This document shows, piece by piece, positions 46,861 through 55,395 of a stretch of DNA of 64,000 nt. Within the stretch, counting starts at the first letter, position 1. Every line of letters begins with the position of its first letter. Location: positions 434,001 to 498,000 of the forward strand of contig NZ_JAJNEC010000007.1 in assembly GCF_021044425.1 (NCBI RefSeq), read 5' to 3'. A program made the position numbers and the translations under genes. The notes below the pieces were generated by a model. It did not search any database and was not told the origin of the DNA. It was given only the letters and a program-made list of their open reading frames with translations. This DNA is from Niabella pedocola (GTDB taxonomy: Bacteria; Bacteroidota; Bacteroidia; Chitinophagales; Chitinophagaceae).

Positions 46861-46870
46861 CAAACGTTTG
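46861..46870. promoter_or_regulatory. perfect palindrome CAAACGTTTG upstream of the exported DUF5107 gene
   Basis: CAAACGTTTG is a 10-base palindrome of the kind bound by LacI-family repressors (compare PurR-like operators) and lies 47 bases before the start at 46814, inside a 118-base gap. A weaker version is near the lacI-type gene at 12277. The same core occurs elsewhere inside genes, so evidence is modest. Confidence 0.3.
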
Positions 46871-46932
46871 TCTTCATGTTTTATCTGCAGACGCCTGCTG
46901 CTCCATTTGAACACCCCGGGGAGGCCTTTCTG

Positions 46933-48024
46933 CTAATTACTGCCCGGAACCGGGGTTTGTATACCCGTTTTTACCGGCGTTCCCAATACCGGTGTATGGC
47001 CGTCATACCAGGTAAACTCCTGTATCCTTGCTGTGCGCCCGCCATAGGTATTTTGTTTTACGCTCTTGGCGTGATACGCAACCCACCACTCGGTGCCTGC
47101 GGTGAAAAAACTGCAATGCCCAGGGGAATATACGGAGTTGGTAACACTGGTCTGAAAAACCGGGGAAGGATGCTTCACCCAGTCGGCCGGGTTATCCGGA
47201 TTACCACCCTGTTTTAAAAAGATCCTTCCCAGGCAATACTTATCCGGACTGTTCGTTCCGTTTGCAGAGAAATAAATAAACCAGATGCCCTGTGCATCCT
47301 TTCGGAGAAATTCCGGAGCCTCGTTTACCGGCCCATCCGCCTTTTCCCACGCATAGGTAGGTTGTGCCAGTAATTTGATCGTTGCAGGATCAACCCGCTG
47401 GGGATAGATCAGCTTCCCATAATAAATGCGCATGACCCCATCGCTGCCACGGCCGGTCCACAACAGCCATTTCTTTGATCCGTCTGCCGTTTGCATAATA
47501 TTGGGATCAATGGCAAAGCTGTTAGGCATATTTTCCATCGGATAGGGTTCCGTCCAGGTTTGATCCGTGGGATCTGCGTGCGTGTTTTTCATCATGTAGA
47601 TCCGGTGCCCGGCATCATCGGTTTTGGTGGCCGTAAAATACAGGTACCAGAAGCCGTTGATACGGTGCAGCTCCGGAGCCCAGATCTGTTTCAGGCCGTA
47701 AGCAGCACCCATAAATAAGGTGGTTACAGTGCTCCATTGCACATAGGCCGGGTTGCTTACTTTACGAATGCTCAGCCGGTCGCCCTCCGAAAAAAAGTAG
47801 TAATAATTACCCAGGGCATCCTTTTCCGGATAGAAATACGGATCCGGCTGGTCGCCCGCAAAAAGCGGATTATAGAAATATTGTGTGGCAGCCGCAAGCG
47901 CTGTCTTTGCGGGCACTGTACCGGCCGCGGAGGTTTTGGTTTCCGGTACGGCATCCTTACGGGAACAGGCGGTGAACAACATTGCAGCAGCTGCAATGGC
48001 CATGAACGTTTTACATGTTTTCAT
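46933..48024 (-). CDS. GH43-family glycoside hydrolase lipoprotein
   Basis: The lipoprotein (Cys20 in LFTACSRK) has a five-bladed GH43 propeller: base Asp in AGDQPDPYFYP, a pKa-modulating Asp in FAIDPNIM and the acid Glu in NEAPEF. KQIWAPELHRINGFWYLYF is the usual second-blade block. Family members cut arabinans, xylans or arabinogalactan side chains; the subfamily cannot be named here. The frame is open to 48090, but the signal peptide begins at ATG 48024, which I use (363 residues). Neighbouring GH2 and GH30 genes support a side-chain-removing role. Confidence 0.9.
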   Translation of the reverse strand: MKTCKTFMAIAAAAMLFTACSRKDAVPETKTSAAGTVPAKTALAAATQYFYNPLFAGDQPDPYFYPEKDALGNYYYFFSEGDRLSIRKVSNPAYVQWSTVTTLFMGAAYGLKQIWAPELHRINGFWYLYFTATKTDDAGHRIYMMKNTHADPTDQTWTEPYPMENMPNSFAIDPNIMQTADGSKKWLLWTGRGSDGVMRIYYGKLIYPQRVDPATIKLLAQPTYAWEKADGPVNEAPEFLRKDAQGIWFIYFSANGTNSPDKYCLGRIFLKQGGNPDNPADWVKHPSPVFQTSVTNSVYSPGHCSFFTAGTEWWVAYHAKSVKQNTYGGRTARIQEFTWYDGHTPVLGTPVKTGIQTPVPGSN

Positions 48025-48591
48025 ACATTTTTGATTTATTGGTTTTAAGAGAAAATGTGTAGCCGATAGTGCTTGTACGTATACATCCATCGTTCACGTT
48101 CCCTTTCACGGTTCTGCCATTCACCAATTCCAAAACAATACCTACGTTTCCGCACCGTTATTTTTTCAGGTACAGGCCAGCTAAGAACCTGTGGAGCAGA
48201 CAGCTGTGATTGAATCAACCATAATATGTGGTTGCCTTTGACATCATATGACGTCATTGCCCAACATAAGGGCCGGCGGGTACTGATCAAAAAAATAAAA
48301 ATGGAGCAATCATTAAACAATCTTCATTGTTTAATGATTCATATCCGGTAACCGCGTAAAACAAGCAAACGCCGTCAAAATCTTTATAAAAATCCTGCCG
48401 GAATCAGGTGGCAGCCAGGGTTGATCATTAAACGGCTGAAACATAGCTTTTCTCCGGCGTTCCTGGAACGCCTTTTCAATTCGTTATCCTTGTTGTATGA
48501 GGCTCAAAAGCCACTTCGTGTAGCAGGTACAGCTGATCGGGGCAGACATCAATGTAAACCGGCTGCCTCCTCTTTTGCCGGTCGTACAAGT
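48025..48591. other. 567-base gap between the GH43 gene and istB, with a hairpin at 48456-48472
   Basis: GGCGTTCC, one T, and GGAACGCC form a perfect inverted repeat followed by TTTT on the plus strand. It would end transcription only in the plus direction, where no gene is near, so it may be an element boundary feature. Open frames here are short and lack known motifs. The promoter for the GH43 operon should be at 48030-48350, but no exact TAnnTTTG box stood out. Confidence 0.45.
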
Positions 48592-49338
48592 CTACGCGAT
48601 CATTGCGTATTCGGCACTCCTGCTTTTTCGCAACGATGCGCCTTTAAGTTCCAGCCGGTGTGCCTGGTGTATGATCCGGTCAAGAACCGCATCTGCGATC
48701 GTTGGATCTCCAATGATATCGTACCATTTACTTACCGGTACCTGCGACGTAATGATCAGGGCGCTCTTTCCATGCCGGTCTTCTATAATCTCCATCAGTG
48801 CTGTACGGCTTTGCGCATCAAGTGGCTGCAAGCCAAAATCATCCAGTATCAATAACTGCTGCCGTTCGATGCGGCCGATCTCCTTGTTATAGGATTCATT
48901 GATCCTGCTCATTTTAAGCATAGAAAACAACCGGGATGCATTATGATACATAACCCTGTAGCCCATGCTGCAGGCATGATGGCCCAGCGCGGAGGCGATA
49001 TAGCTTTTACCGATACCGGCACTGCCCGTAATCAGTACACATTCGGCCCGGTCTATAAAACCACAGTCCGAAAGCTGCATCATCTGGCGATGGTCGAGGT
49101 TACGGTCGCCATGATAATAAATATCTTCTATTTCGGCTTTGTACCGGAACCGGGCATTTTTTATCCGCTGCCCGATATGGCGGTTCTGGCGGTCATTCCA
49201 CTCTGCCTCCACCAGCTGAGCAATAAGCTCATCGGGTGAGCAGGCGCCGGATTTGGCGGCTTCCAGGCTGGCCTTAAACGCCCGGTGCATGCCCAGGAGT
49301 TTCATCTCCTTCATTTTGTTAAGTGTTGCGGCATTCAT
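48592..49338 (-). CDS. istB: IstB-like ATPase of an IS21-family element (orphan)
   Basis: The 248-residue protein is a full-length IstB AAA+ helper: Walker A GSAGIGKS at about residue 106, Walker B LLILDDFG, sensor block ALIITSQVP and the DRIIHQAHRLELKG ending. IstB works with the IstA transposase, whose gene should precede it on the same strand. No IstA-like sequence is present at 49339-50100. The mobile unit is therefore incomplete and probably immobile unless helped by an intact copy elsewhere. It interrupts the carbohydrate locus. Confidence 0.93.
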   Translation of the reverse strand: MNAATLNKMKEMKLLGMHRAFKASLEAAKSGACSPDELIAQLVEAEWNDRQNRHIGQRIKNARFRYKAEIEDIYYHGDRNLDHRQMMQLSDCGFIDRAECVLITGSAGIGKSYIASALGHHACSMGYRVMYHNASRLFSMLKMSRINESYNKEIGRIERQQLLILDDFGLQPLDAQSRTALMEIIEDRHGKSALIITSQVPVSKWYDIIGDPTIADAVLDRIIHQAHRLELKGASLRKSRSAEYAMIA

Positions 49339-50007
49339 AATCTGTATTATTTAAATGTTGATAACCTAGAAAATTGTTGCCCATGGGCGGTATCAAAGTC
49401 GCTATTTGTCCTGCCCTCCCACCGGGGTCGTTCCGGTATCTTAAAAAGTGATCCACAATAGATGCTGATTCACCGCAGCAGACAGAACACCGTTTGTTTA
49501 AACGACTTTTGACACAACCAAGATTTCTGAAACTATTTATACAGTGCGTATCCGGTTGCCCAACACCCCATAACAAGCGTATTCCCGCGGCGATGTACCT
49601 CCGCGCCACAGCCCAAAACCGTACCTGCCGGATCATCACCGCCAGGATATGCGCCCGTTACCCCAGATCCTTCAAGCGCGCAATCGTTATTTTTTCTAAT
49701 GAATGCCCTATACACTTACCATTATCCCAAAAGCAACAGCCAGGGAATGCTTCCTCAAAACATGAACGGCGATCATCAACCTGAACAGATCCGCTGCAGA
49801 TCGGCCGCTTTATTTGCATGCGTCCATAAACCGGATCACTTTGATTATATGATCATTTCCTGCAACGCTTAAAAATGTTCCTACGCTGCCCCGAAAGAAG
49901 CGCCACGGTTTACCGGAACTGCGCGCTGTATAACTTCCTTAAAAGTGCATCTTCACTATTGCAATGGAAGCATTGTTCCGCGCCGGCATCTGCGATCACT
50001 TTTTCAT
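49339..50007. other. gene-free region upstream of orphan istB
   Basis: No IstA homolog or other gene is recognisable on either strand. The stretch 49390-49460, read on the minus strand, contains GTGGATCACTTTTTAAG and CCGGAACGACCCCGGTGG, reminiscent of sequences between and beside IS21-family genes, but no terminal repeats were delimited. The rest (49660-49990) shows nothing I can assign. It is presumably decayed insertion-element and sigma-gene debris. Confidence 0.4.
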
Positions 50008-50269
50008 AGACCATACTCGCATCCGCTTCAGCACTGCGTTACAGACAATACGGCATACATACGCATTCAAGGCAGCCGCAGGTTGATCCTGCTTTTATGT
50101 TCCCAGATCTTTACAAACACTCCCTGCAGCACATCTCCCGCAAACTGACGGTCTTTATAAGGGATAACATATAGGAATATAATTGCTGATGGTATTGGTT
50201 ATAAATCGCAACGAACGCCTTCCCATCACCGTTTTTCAGTTGCATCAGCAGTCGATCGTCCAATAACAT
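50008..50269 (-). pseudogene. decayed ECF sigma factor gene (N-terminal part, multiple frameshifts)
   Basis: From the Met at 50269 one frame reads LKNGDGKAFVAIYNQYHQQLYSYML. The next frame continues KDRQFAGDVLQGVFVKIWEHKSRI, the unmistakable sigma region 2.2 block, and a third gives ALNAYVCRIVCNAVLKRMR, the next helix. All three frames are needed, so at least two frameshifts have broken the gene, and region 4 is missing. It lies between istB debris and the DUF5107 operon and may be left from a lost SusCD-type locus. Confidence 0.75.
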
Positions 50270-50442
50270 CTTACGCAAAATAACAATTTTATAAGAAACT
50301 GCCGAAAAAAAGTGTACGTACCCGTAAAAAACACCAAAGCACATTGAGGCTGTGTAAGATACTCATCGGGGAAAATACATTAAGGCCGGTCAGCCCCCCT
50401 TTCCGGTCCGGGAAAAGCAGGCTTTTTTAAAACGCCGGCCAT

Positions 50443-50476
50443 AAAAAAACCGGATCTTAATGATAAAATCCGGTTT
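50443..50476 (-). terminator. rho-independent terminator of the GH2-MFS-DUF5107 operon
   Basis: On the minus strand AAACCGGAT, a 12-base loop and ATCCGGTTT form a nine-base-pair stem running into a seven-T tract. It lies 34 bases after the DUF5107 stop, in the correct orientation. Confidence 0.85.
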
Positions 50477-50509
50477 ATACTATTCAATATTTTTGTAAAA
50501 CCGATCCGG

Positions 50510-53500
50510 TCAGTACACGGGTACCAGATTCCGGTGCAGAACAGCACCGGAATGCGCAGGGTCCAGCTCCAGCACCTGGCCCAGGTATTGATCTGCCATT
50601 GCAGCGTTACCCAGCCCCAGGTATCCCAGCCCCATCAGGTAGTAGCAATGGATCCTGTTCCGCAGGTTCAGATCGTCATCAAAGATCATCAGGTCCGGCA
50701 GCGAGACTGCAAAAAAGTCGATCGTAACCGTATCCTTTAAATGCGTTTCCCCATAGCGGATCAGGTTGCGAAAACGTTGTATCGCCTCCTCCGGTCTTCC
50801 CAGTTTCTGCAATGCCATTCCCTGGTAAAAGATCTTATCGGGTTGCTGGTCATTGTAATAAATAGCAGGTGCGGGCTCCGAAAGCCCTACGGCAGCCTTC
50901 TCCCAGTAGATCTTTGCCGCGGGCAAATTGCCGCCGGCCTCCTCCATGCATCCGAGCCAGTAATCAATGTCATTCTCCTGCGCGCCATACAGTTTTCCTT
51001 CACCCAGGTTTGCCGGGTATTCCTGAGCCTTATGTAACAAACGTTCGGCCTCATCCAGATCGTTTTTCGCCAGTGCCTGTTTCGCCCGTTCTACGTGGAT
51101 CAGCACATGCTGACCAGAAGTGCGGCCCTCGCCCCCCTCCCAGGGATGAAAATTCCGGGCTTTCAGCAGCTGGTTTGCTTCTTCAAACCGGCCCAGCAGG
51201 GAATGCAGCCCGATGTATTCGATATAAAGATCATCCCGCTCCCGTACCTGCTCCGGATATTGATTTAAATACGAAAGGCGCTGCTCCGGATGCAGGTTAA
51301 ACCGCTTCTTCAACTGATCCAGTTCAAATAATATCCTTGAATCTGAAGGATCCGCATCAAATGCCTTTTGAAACAAACGGAGGGCTTCCTGTTTTTTACC
51401 AAACTTATTATAGTAGGCGATGCCGAGATTCCGGTTAGTGGTGGCAAAGCCGGGATTTATGGCCAGCGATTGCTCCCAGCAGCTGCGGGCAGAATCGTAC
51501 AAACGTTTTCCATAATAAAAGTTACCCAGGTAATACAACGCTTTGTAGTCGCCGGGATTTAGTTCTGCTGAAGTTGCCAGCACCGCGATGTCTTCAATGC
51601 GGTTGGGAAATACGCCATCCGGATCCATCTTAAACGCATCTCCAAGCCATGCCGCAGCCTGTTCGTGCTTGCCGGATAAATAGTTGAAATACCCCAGGTA
51701 ATAATATACCAGGGGGTCCTTTGTATGACCGGCGGTCATTGATAAAAATGTAATCGCATCTTCATACAAGCCCGCAACAGCATATTGCAGGGCCATTTCG
51801 ACAAAAGAATAAGCCCGGTTGCGCATTTGCTGTTGAAGCAGCCTGCGTTCCGTTTCAGCAGCTCCGTCATTTCCCTGCTGCTGCAGGTAGCGGCACCACT
51901 CAAACCGGGCCGCAAAATCAAACACATCAATAGCCAGCGTTTCCTTTAACAAGGCGGCTGCCTCTTCCCAGCGCTGCAGCTGCCGTAATGCTACTGCTTT
52001 TATATGGCGTGCCTTCAGGCTGTTATAGTTTCTTAAAACGGATTTTTCTGCAAACCCCGCGCAAGCCTCCCAGTTATGCTGCAGCGCACGAATGTATGCC
52101 AGCTGCAGGTAAGCATTGTCCTGCATGGCGGCATTCCAGGCACTTTTATGCAGCCAGGCCGCAGCTTCTTCCAAACGGTGCTGGTAGCGCAAGCAAAGTC
52201 CCAGGTTATACAGTGGCTCACCATCATAAGGATTGGGGTTTTTTTGTGTAAGTTTTTCCGTTGCAGCGCGGAGATACGGCTCTGCGGTTTCAAACTGACC
52301 GCGGCGCAGGTACCATAGTCCCACGGCATTATTACAGCGCACATCTGTTGCATCCCGTTTTAATGCTTCACGGTAATAATCCAGCGGTGCATACGTGGCA
52401 TGCCGGTATTGCTCCAGGTGCAAACCGGCCAGGTAGAGTTCTTCATTGGTAGTCAGTGCTTCGGGTTGCAATACAGGCTTTGCCGGATCGGGTATCGCCT
52501 CCGTATTGCGTGCTACCGGTGTATAGGCGATCAGCAACTTACCACCGGCATCCCGTACTTCTGCAACAAGCCCTTCGGTATCCGATGCATCTTTGATGGG
52601 AACCTGTTTTTCAAAACTCTTCCGGGGAGAGAGCTGTACCGTTTCTGAAAAAAGCAGATCCCCTGCCTGCATTAATTGTATCGTTACCGCCTGCTCCTTT
52701 GTTACGTACACCTGTACGGTGGCGGTATCTGCCACAACTTCCAGGTTTATCATGGCATCTATGGAAGCATTCTTTACATATCCGATGTTCTTATAGGGCA
52801 TGAAGTACTGTTTGAATGTTCTTACTTCATTGGGCATGATCCAGCTGAAATCCGGCTGGTTATCGGTATATACCCCGCACATCAGTTCAAAATAAGGGCC
52901 GTCTTCATCGGTGAGCTGGCGGTCCCAGGCCTTGCCGAACGCGCCACAGCCCCAGGTCCATTGTTTTTTACCGGGACTTACATGATGATCGGCCACGTGC
53001 ATGATACCCGCCTTTTTTTGATGATGATAGCCTCCTACAAAATTGAATGCACTGTTAACGGCCATATACGAAGTAGGCACGGGAATATTGGTATAAATTG
53101 AGATATCGGTACCCGGCGAATAGTCCACCTTATAATAGGTACCGGTTGCAATGGGAAATGAACTTACGTCCCTTTTTCCATGATCAAAGACCGCATTTAC
53201 ATCCGGGGGAAATACACTTTGATAATGTTCGTCTACCGCCACAGCCGGGTTGGCCCACCACAAAAAAGTTTGCGGAAACGGTGTGCGGTTATACAATTTT
53301 GCCTCCAGCTCAATATAGGCTTTATCAGCATAAAGGGTAAAACCCAGGGCGCACTTGGTTCCAAACATCTGCTCATACTCATTCACCCATACCGTTTTAC
53401 TGCCGTCTTTATTTTCAACGATCTGAAAATCGGTTGCATCAAAGGTAGTGGGCCGGTGATGCTGCGGCCAGTTGAACTCGATTCCTCCGCTGATCCAGGG

Positions 53501-53827
53501 CCCCAGCAACCCCACCAGCGCCGGTTTAATAACCCGGTTATGGTACACAAAATGATAGTCATTTGTTTTATCATAGGCCATCTGTATCCTCCCGCCCAGT
53601 TCCGGCAGGATCATTACCTTCAGGTAATCGTTCTCCAGGTATAAAGCGGTCCATTCTTTTTCTTCCTTTTCATCGTATACTTTATCGATCACCTGGTACG
53701 GATATACCACGCCGCTGCTTCCCTGGTACACCCGTTTTTCCAGGAACATCGGGTTTTTGTCTGGATGGCCGGTTTTGTAAGTAGGAATCTTAACTACTTC
53801 CTGCCATGCTTGCACTTCCATAGTCAT
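50510..53827 (-). CDS. DUF5107 and TPR protein, apparently cytosolic
   Basis: The 1105-residue protein starts MTMEVQAWQEVVKIPTY with no signal peptide. The DUF5107 region (about residues 1-400) has YLENDYLKVMILPELGG, SGGIEFNWPQHHRPTT and FNFVGGYHHQKKAG; His, Glu and aromatic residues recur where a mutarotase-like supersandwich would have its pocket. A tail of TPR-like repeats follows (about 450-1090: YYLGYFNYLSGKHEQAAAWL, YYLGNFYYGKRLYDSARSCW). It is likely a paralog of the exported protein at 43728. It is 36 bases after the sugar transporter gene, so it probably handles the imported sugar. No function is established to my knowledge. Confidence 0.85.
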   Translation of the reverse strand: MTMEVQAWQEVVKIPTYKTGHPDKNPMFLEKRVYQGSSGVVYPYQVIDKVYDEKEEKEWTALYLENDYLKVMILPELGGRIQMAYDKTNDYHFVYHNRVIKPALVGLLGPWISGGIEFNWPQHHRPTTFDATDFQIVENKDGSKTVWVNEYEQMFGTKCALGFTLYADKAYIELEAKLYNRTPFPQTFLWWANPAVAVDEHYQSVFPPDVNAVFDHGKRDVSSFPIATGTYYKVDYSPGTDISIYTNIPVPTSYMAVNSAFNFVGGYHHQKKAGIMHVADHHVSPGKKQWTWGCGAFGKAWDRQLTDEDGPYFELMCGVYTDNQPDFSWIMPNEVRTFKQYFMPYKNIGYVKNASIDAMINLEVVADTATVQVYVTKEQAVTIQLMQAGDLLFSETVQLSPRKSFEKQVPIKDASDTEGLVAEVRDAGGKLLIAYTPVARNTEAIPDPAKPVLQPEALTTNEELYLAGLHLEQYRHATYAPLDYYREALKRDATDVRCNNAVGLWYLRRGQFETAEPYLRAATEKLTQKNPNPYDGEPLYNLGLCLRYQHRLEEAAAWLHKSAWNAAMQDNAYLQLAYIRALQHNWEACAGFAEKSVLRNYNSLKARHIKAVALRQLQRWEEAAALLKETLAIDVFDFAARFEWCRYLQQQGNDGAAETERRLLQQQMRNRAYSFVEMALQYAVAGLYEDAITFLSMTAGHTKDPLVYYYLGYFNYLSGKHEQAAAWLGDAFKMDPDGVFPNRIEDIAVLATSAELNPGDYKALYYLGNFYYGKRLYDSARSCWEQSLAINPGFATTNRNLGIAYYNKFGKKQEALRLFQKAFDADPSDSRILFELDQLKKRFNLHPEQRLSYLNQYPEQVRERDDLYIEYIGLHSLLGRFEEANQLLKARNFHPWEGGEGRTSGQHVLIHVERAKQALAKNDLDEAERLLHKAQEYPANLGEGKLYGAQENDIDYWLGCMEEAGGNLPAAKIYWEKAAVGLSEPAPAIYYNDQQPDKIFYQGMALQKLGRPEEAIQRFRNLIRYGETHLKDTVTIDFFAVSLPDLMIFDDDLNLRNRIHCYYLMGLGYLGLGNAAMADQYLGQVLELDPAHSGAVLHRNLVPVY

Positions 53828-53863
53828 CTTTTTATAATTGTAGAACTTAAATTGTAGTCGTTA

Positions 53864-55201
53864 TCAATGTCCGGAGAAAACAGTGTCCATTTCCTCCAGC
53901 GATTTTCCTTTGGTTTCTTTTACCCGGAATTTTACAAACAAAAATCCAAGCACACAGATACCTGCATATATATAGAAAGGCGTGTAGGTACCCAGTTTTT
54001 TTGCCAGTATCGGAAATGTAAACGTAAGTATCGCATAGGAAGCCCAGAGGGCCAGCACGGCAATGGAGGTAGCAGCACCTCTAACCTTATTCGGAAAAAT
54101 TTCTGAAATGAGTACCCAGGTAACCGGAGCCAGGGACATGGCATATAACCCGATGGCAGCCAGCAGCGACCAGGAGGCAGCGGCTGATTGCTGTTTCAGC
54201 AAGGCGGCACTGATCACATACAGAATGGTTAGTCCGATTGCTCCCAACAACATCAGTGGTTTGCGCCCAAGTTTATCTACCTGCCACATGGCTATCAAGG
54301 TGCAAATCATATTGACCAACCCGATAAACACGGTTTGTTTCAGCTGATCATCCTGGCTAAAACCCACACTTTCAAAAATGTTTGCCGTATAATTAAATAC
54401 TACGTTGATACCGCAAAGCTGCTGAAACACGGCCAACCCGATACCGATCATTACCACGGGAAAAACCGCGCGCTGGAATACATCCTTATAGCGCACCACG
54501 GTATCGCCGGCAACCGACCGGCGGATAGCCTTCAGCGTATCTGTGGCATAATCAGCGCCACCGATCTTTTTCAATATTTTTTCCGCAAGGGCAAGCTTGC
54601 CTGCCTTGGCCAGCCAGCGCGGGCTTTCCGGCAACCAGCAAACACCAAGTAAAAAAAGTGCAGCAGGTACGGCCCCCAGCCCCACCATCCAACGCCAGGC
54701 ATCTGCACCTTCGTTCCGCAAACTATAGTTTACCAGGTTGGTAACAAAAATCCCGATTACGATGGTGAGCTGGTTGATTGCTACCATACGGCCACGCATA
54801 TTGGCGGGCGCTACTTCTGCAATATACATGGGCGATAATACGGAAGCCATCCCTACTCCTATGCCCGCAGCAAAACGCGCTGCAATGAATACGGCGCTGT
54901 TGTGTGAGAAGGCCATCGCCAGTGAAGAAACAAAAAATACCGCGGCGGCCAGCATCAATCCGCGCCGGCGTCCCCAGCGATCGGAGATCCTGCCGGCCAG
55001 CAAGCATCCTGCAATACAACCCAGCGCCAGCGAAGCCGTCGCAAATCCTTCCTGTACCTCATTGAACCCAAACTGTTCTTTCAGGAATGGCAGTGCTCCT
55101 GCAATCACCGCAAAGTCGAACCCGAACAGATAACCGCCCAGCGCCGAAATAAATGAAATACCGATAATATAGGAAGTATTAAACGGATACTGACTTTTCA
55201 T
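53864..55201 (-). CDS. MFS sugar porter (sugar:proton symporter)
   Basis: The 445-residue protein has twelve predicted membrane helices and the sugar-porter signatures: GGYLFGFDFAVIAGAL in helix 1, GRISDRWGRRRG, a central PESPRWL, VDKLGRKPLML, SEIFPNKVRG and the C-terminal VKETKGKSLEEM. This subfamily carries hexoses or pentoses (XylE/GalP-like) across the inner membrane. It lies between GH2 and DUF5107 in one operon, so it probably imports monosaccharides made by the exported hydrolases. The locus has no SusCD pair of its own. Confidence 0.93.
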   Translation of the reverse strand: MKSQYPFNTSYIIGISFISALGGYLFGFDFAVIAGALPFLKEQFGFNEVQEGFATASLALGCIAGCLLAGRISDRWGRRRGLMLAAAVFFVSSLAMAFSHNSAVFIAARFAAGIGVGMASVLSPMYIAEVAPANMRGRMVAINQLTIVIGIFVTNLVNYSLRNEGADAWRWMVGLGAVPAALFLLGVCWLPESPRWLAKAGKLALAEKILKKIGGADYATDTLKAIRRSVAGDTVVRYKDVFQRAVFPVVMIGIGLAVFQQLCGINVVFNYTANIFESVGFSQDDQLKQTVFIGLVNMICTLIAMWQVDKLGRKPLMLLGAIGLTILYVISAALLKQQSAAASWSLLAAIGLYAMSLAPVTWVLISEIFPNKVRGAATSIAVLALWASYAILTFTFPILAKKLGTYTPFYIYAGICVLGFLFVKFRVKETKGKSLEEMDTVFSGH

Positions 55202-55395
55202 ATTGAAGCGATTTTAGAAATACAAAGATGCGCACATAAAAAGGTAAATAGAATGGATATCCTTACGAAAAAAAAGGATGATCTTATGAAGCAGTATGGT
55301 CCGTTTGCACCGGCCGGCAGCCCATTGGTCACCGGTAAACAGTCTTCCTGTTCTGCTCCGCTACTCCAGCACAGTAACCAAAACGCAACAGCCGG

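Noticed and set aside
48045..48320. 91-codon minus-strand frame upstream of GH43
   Set aside because: Overlaps the likely promoter region, unusual composition (repeated Arg/Glu) and no motif.
49339..50007. Possible IstA remnant upstream of istB
   Set aside because: No transposase motif (DDE, helix-turn-helix) found in any frame read.
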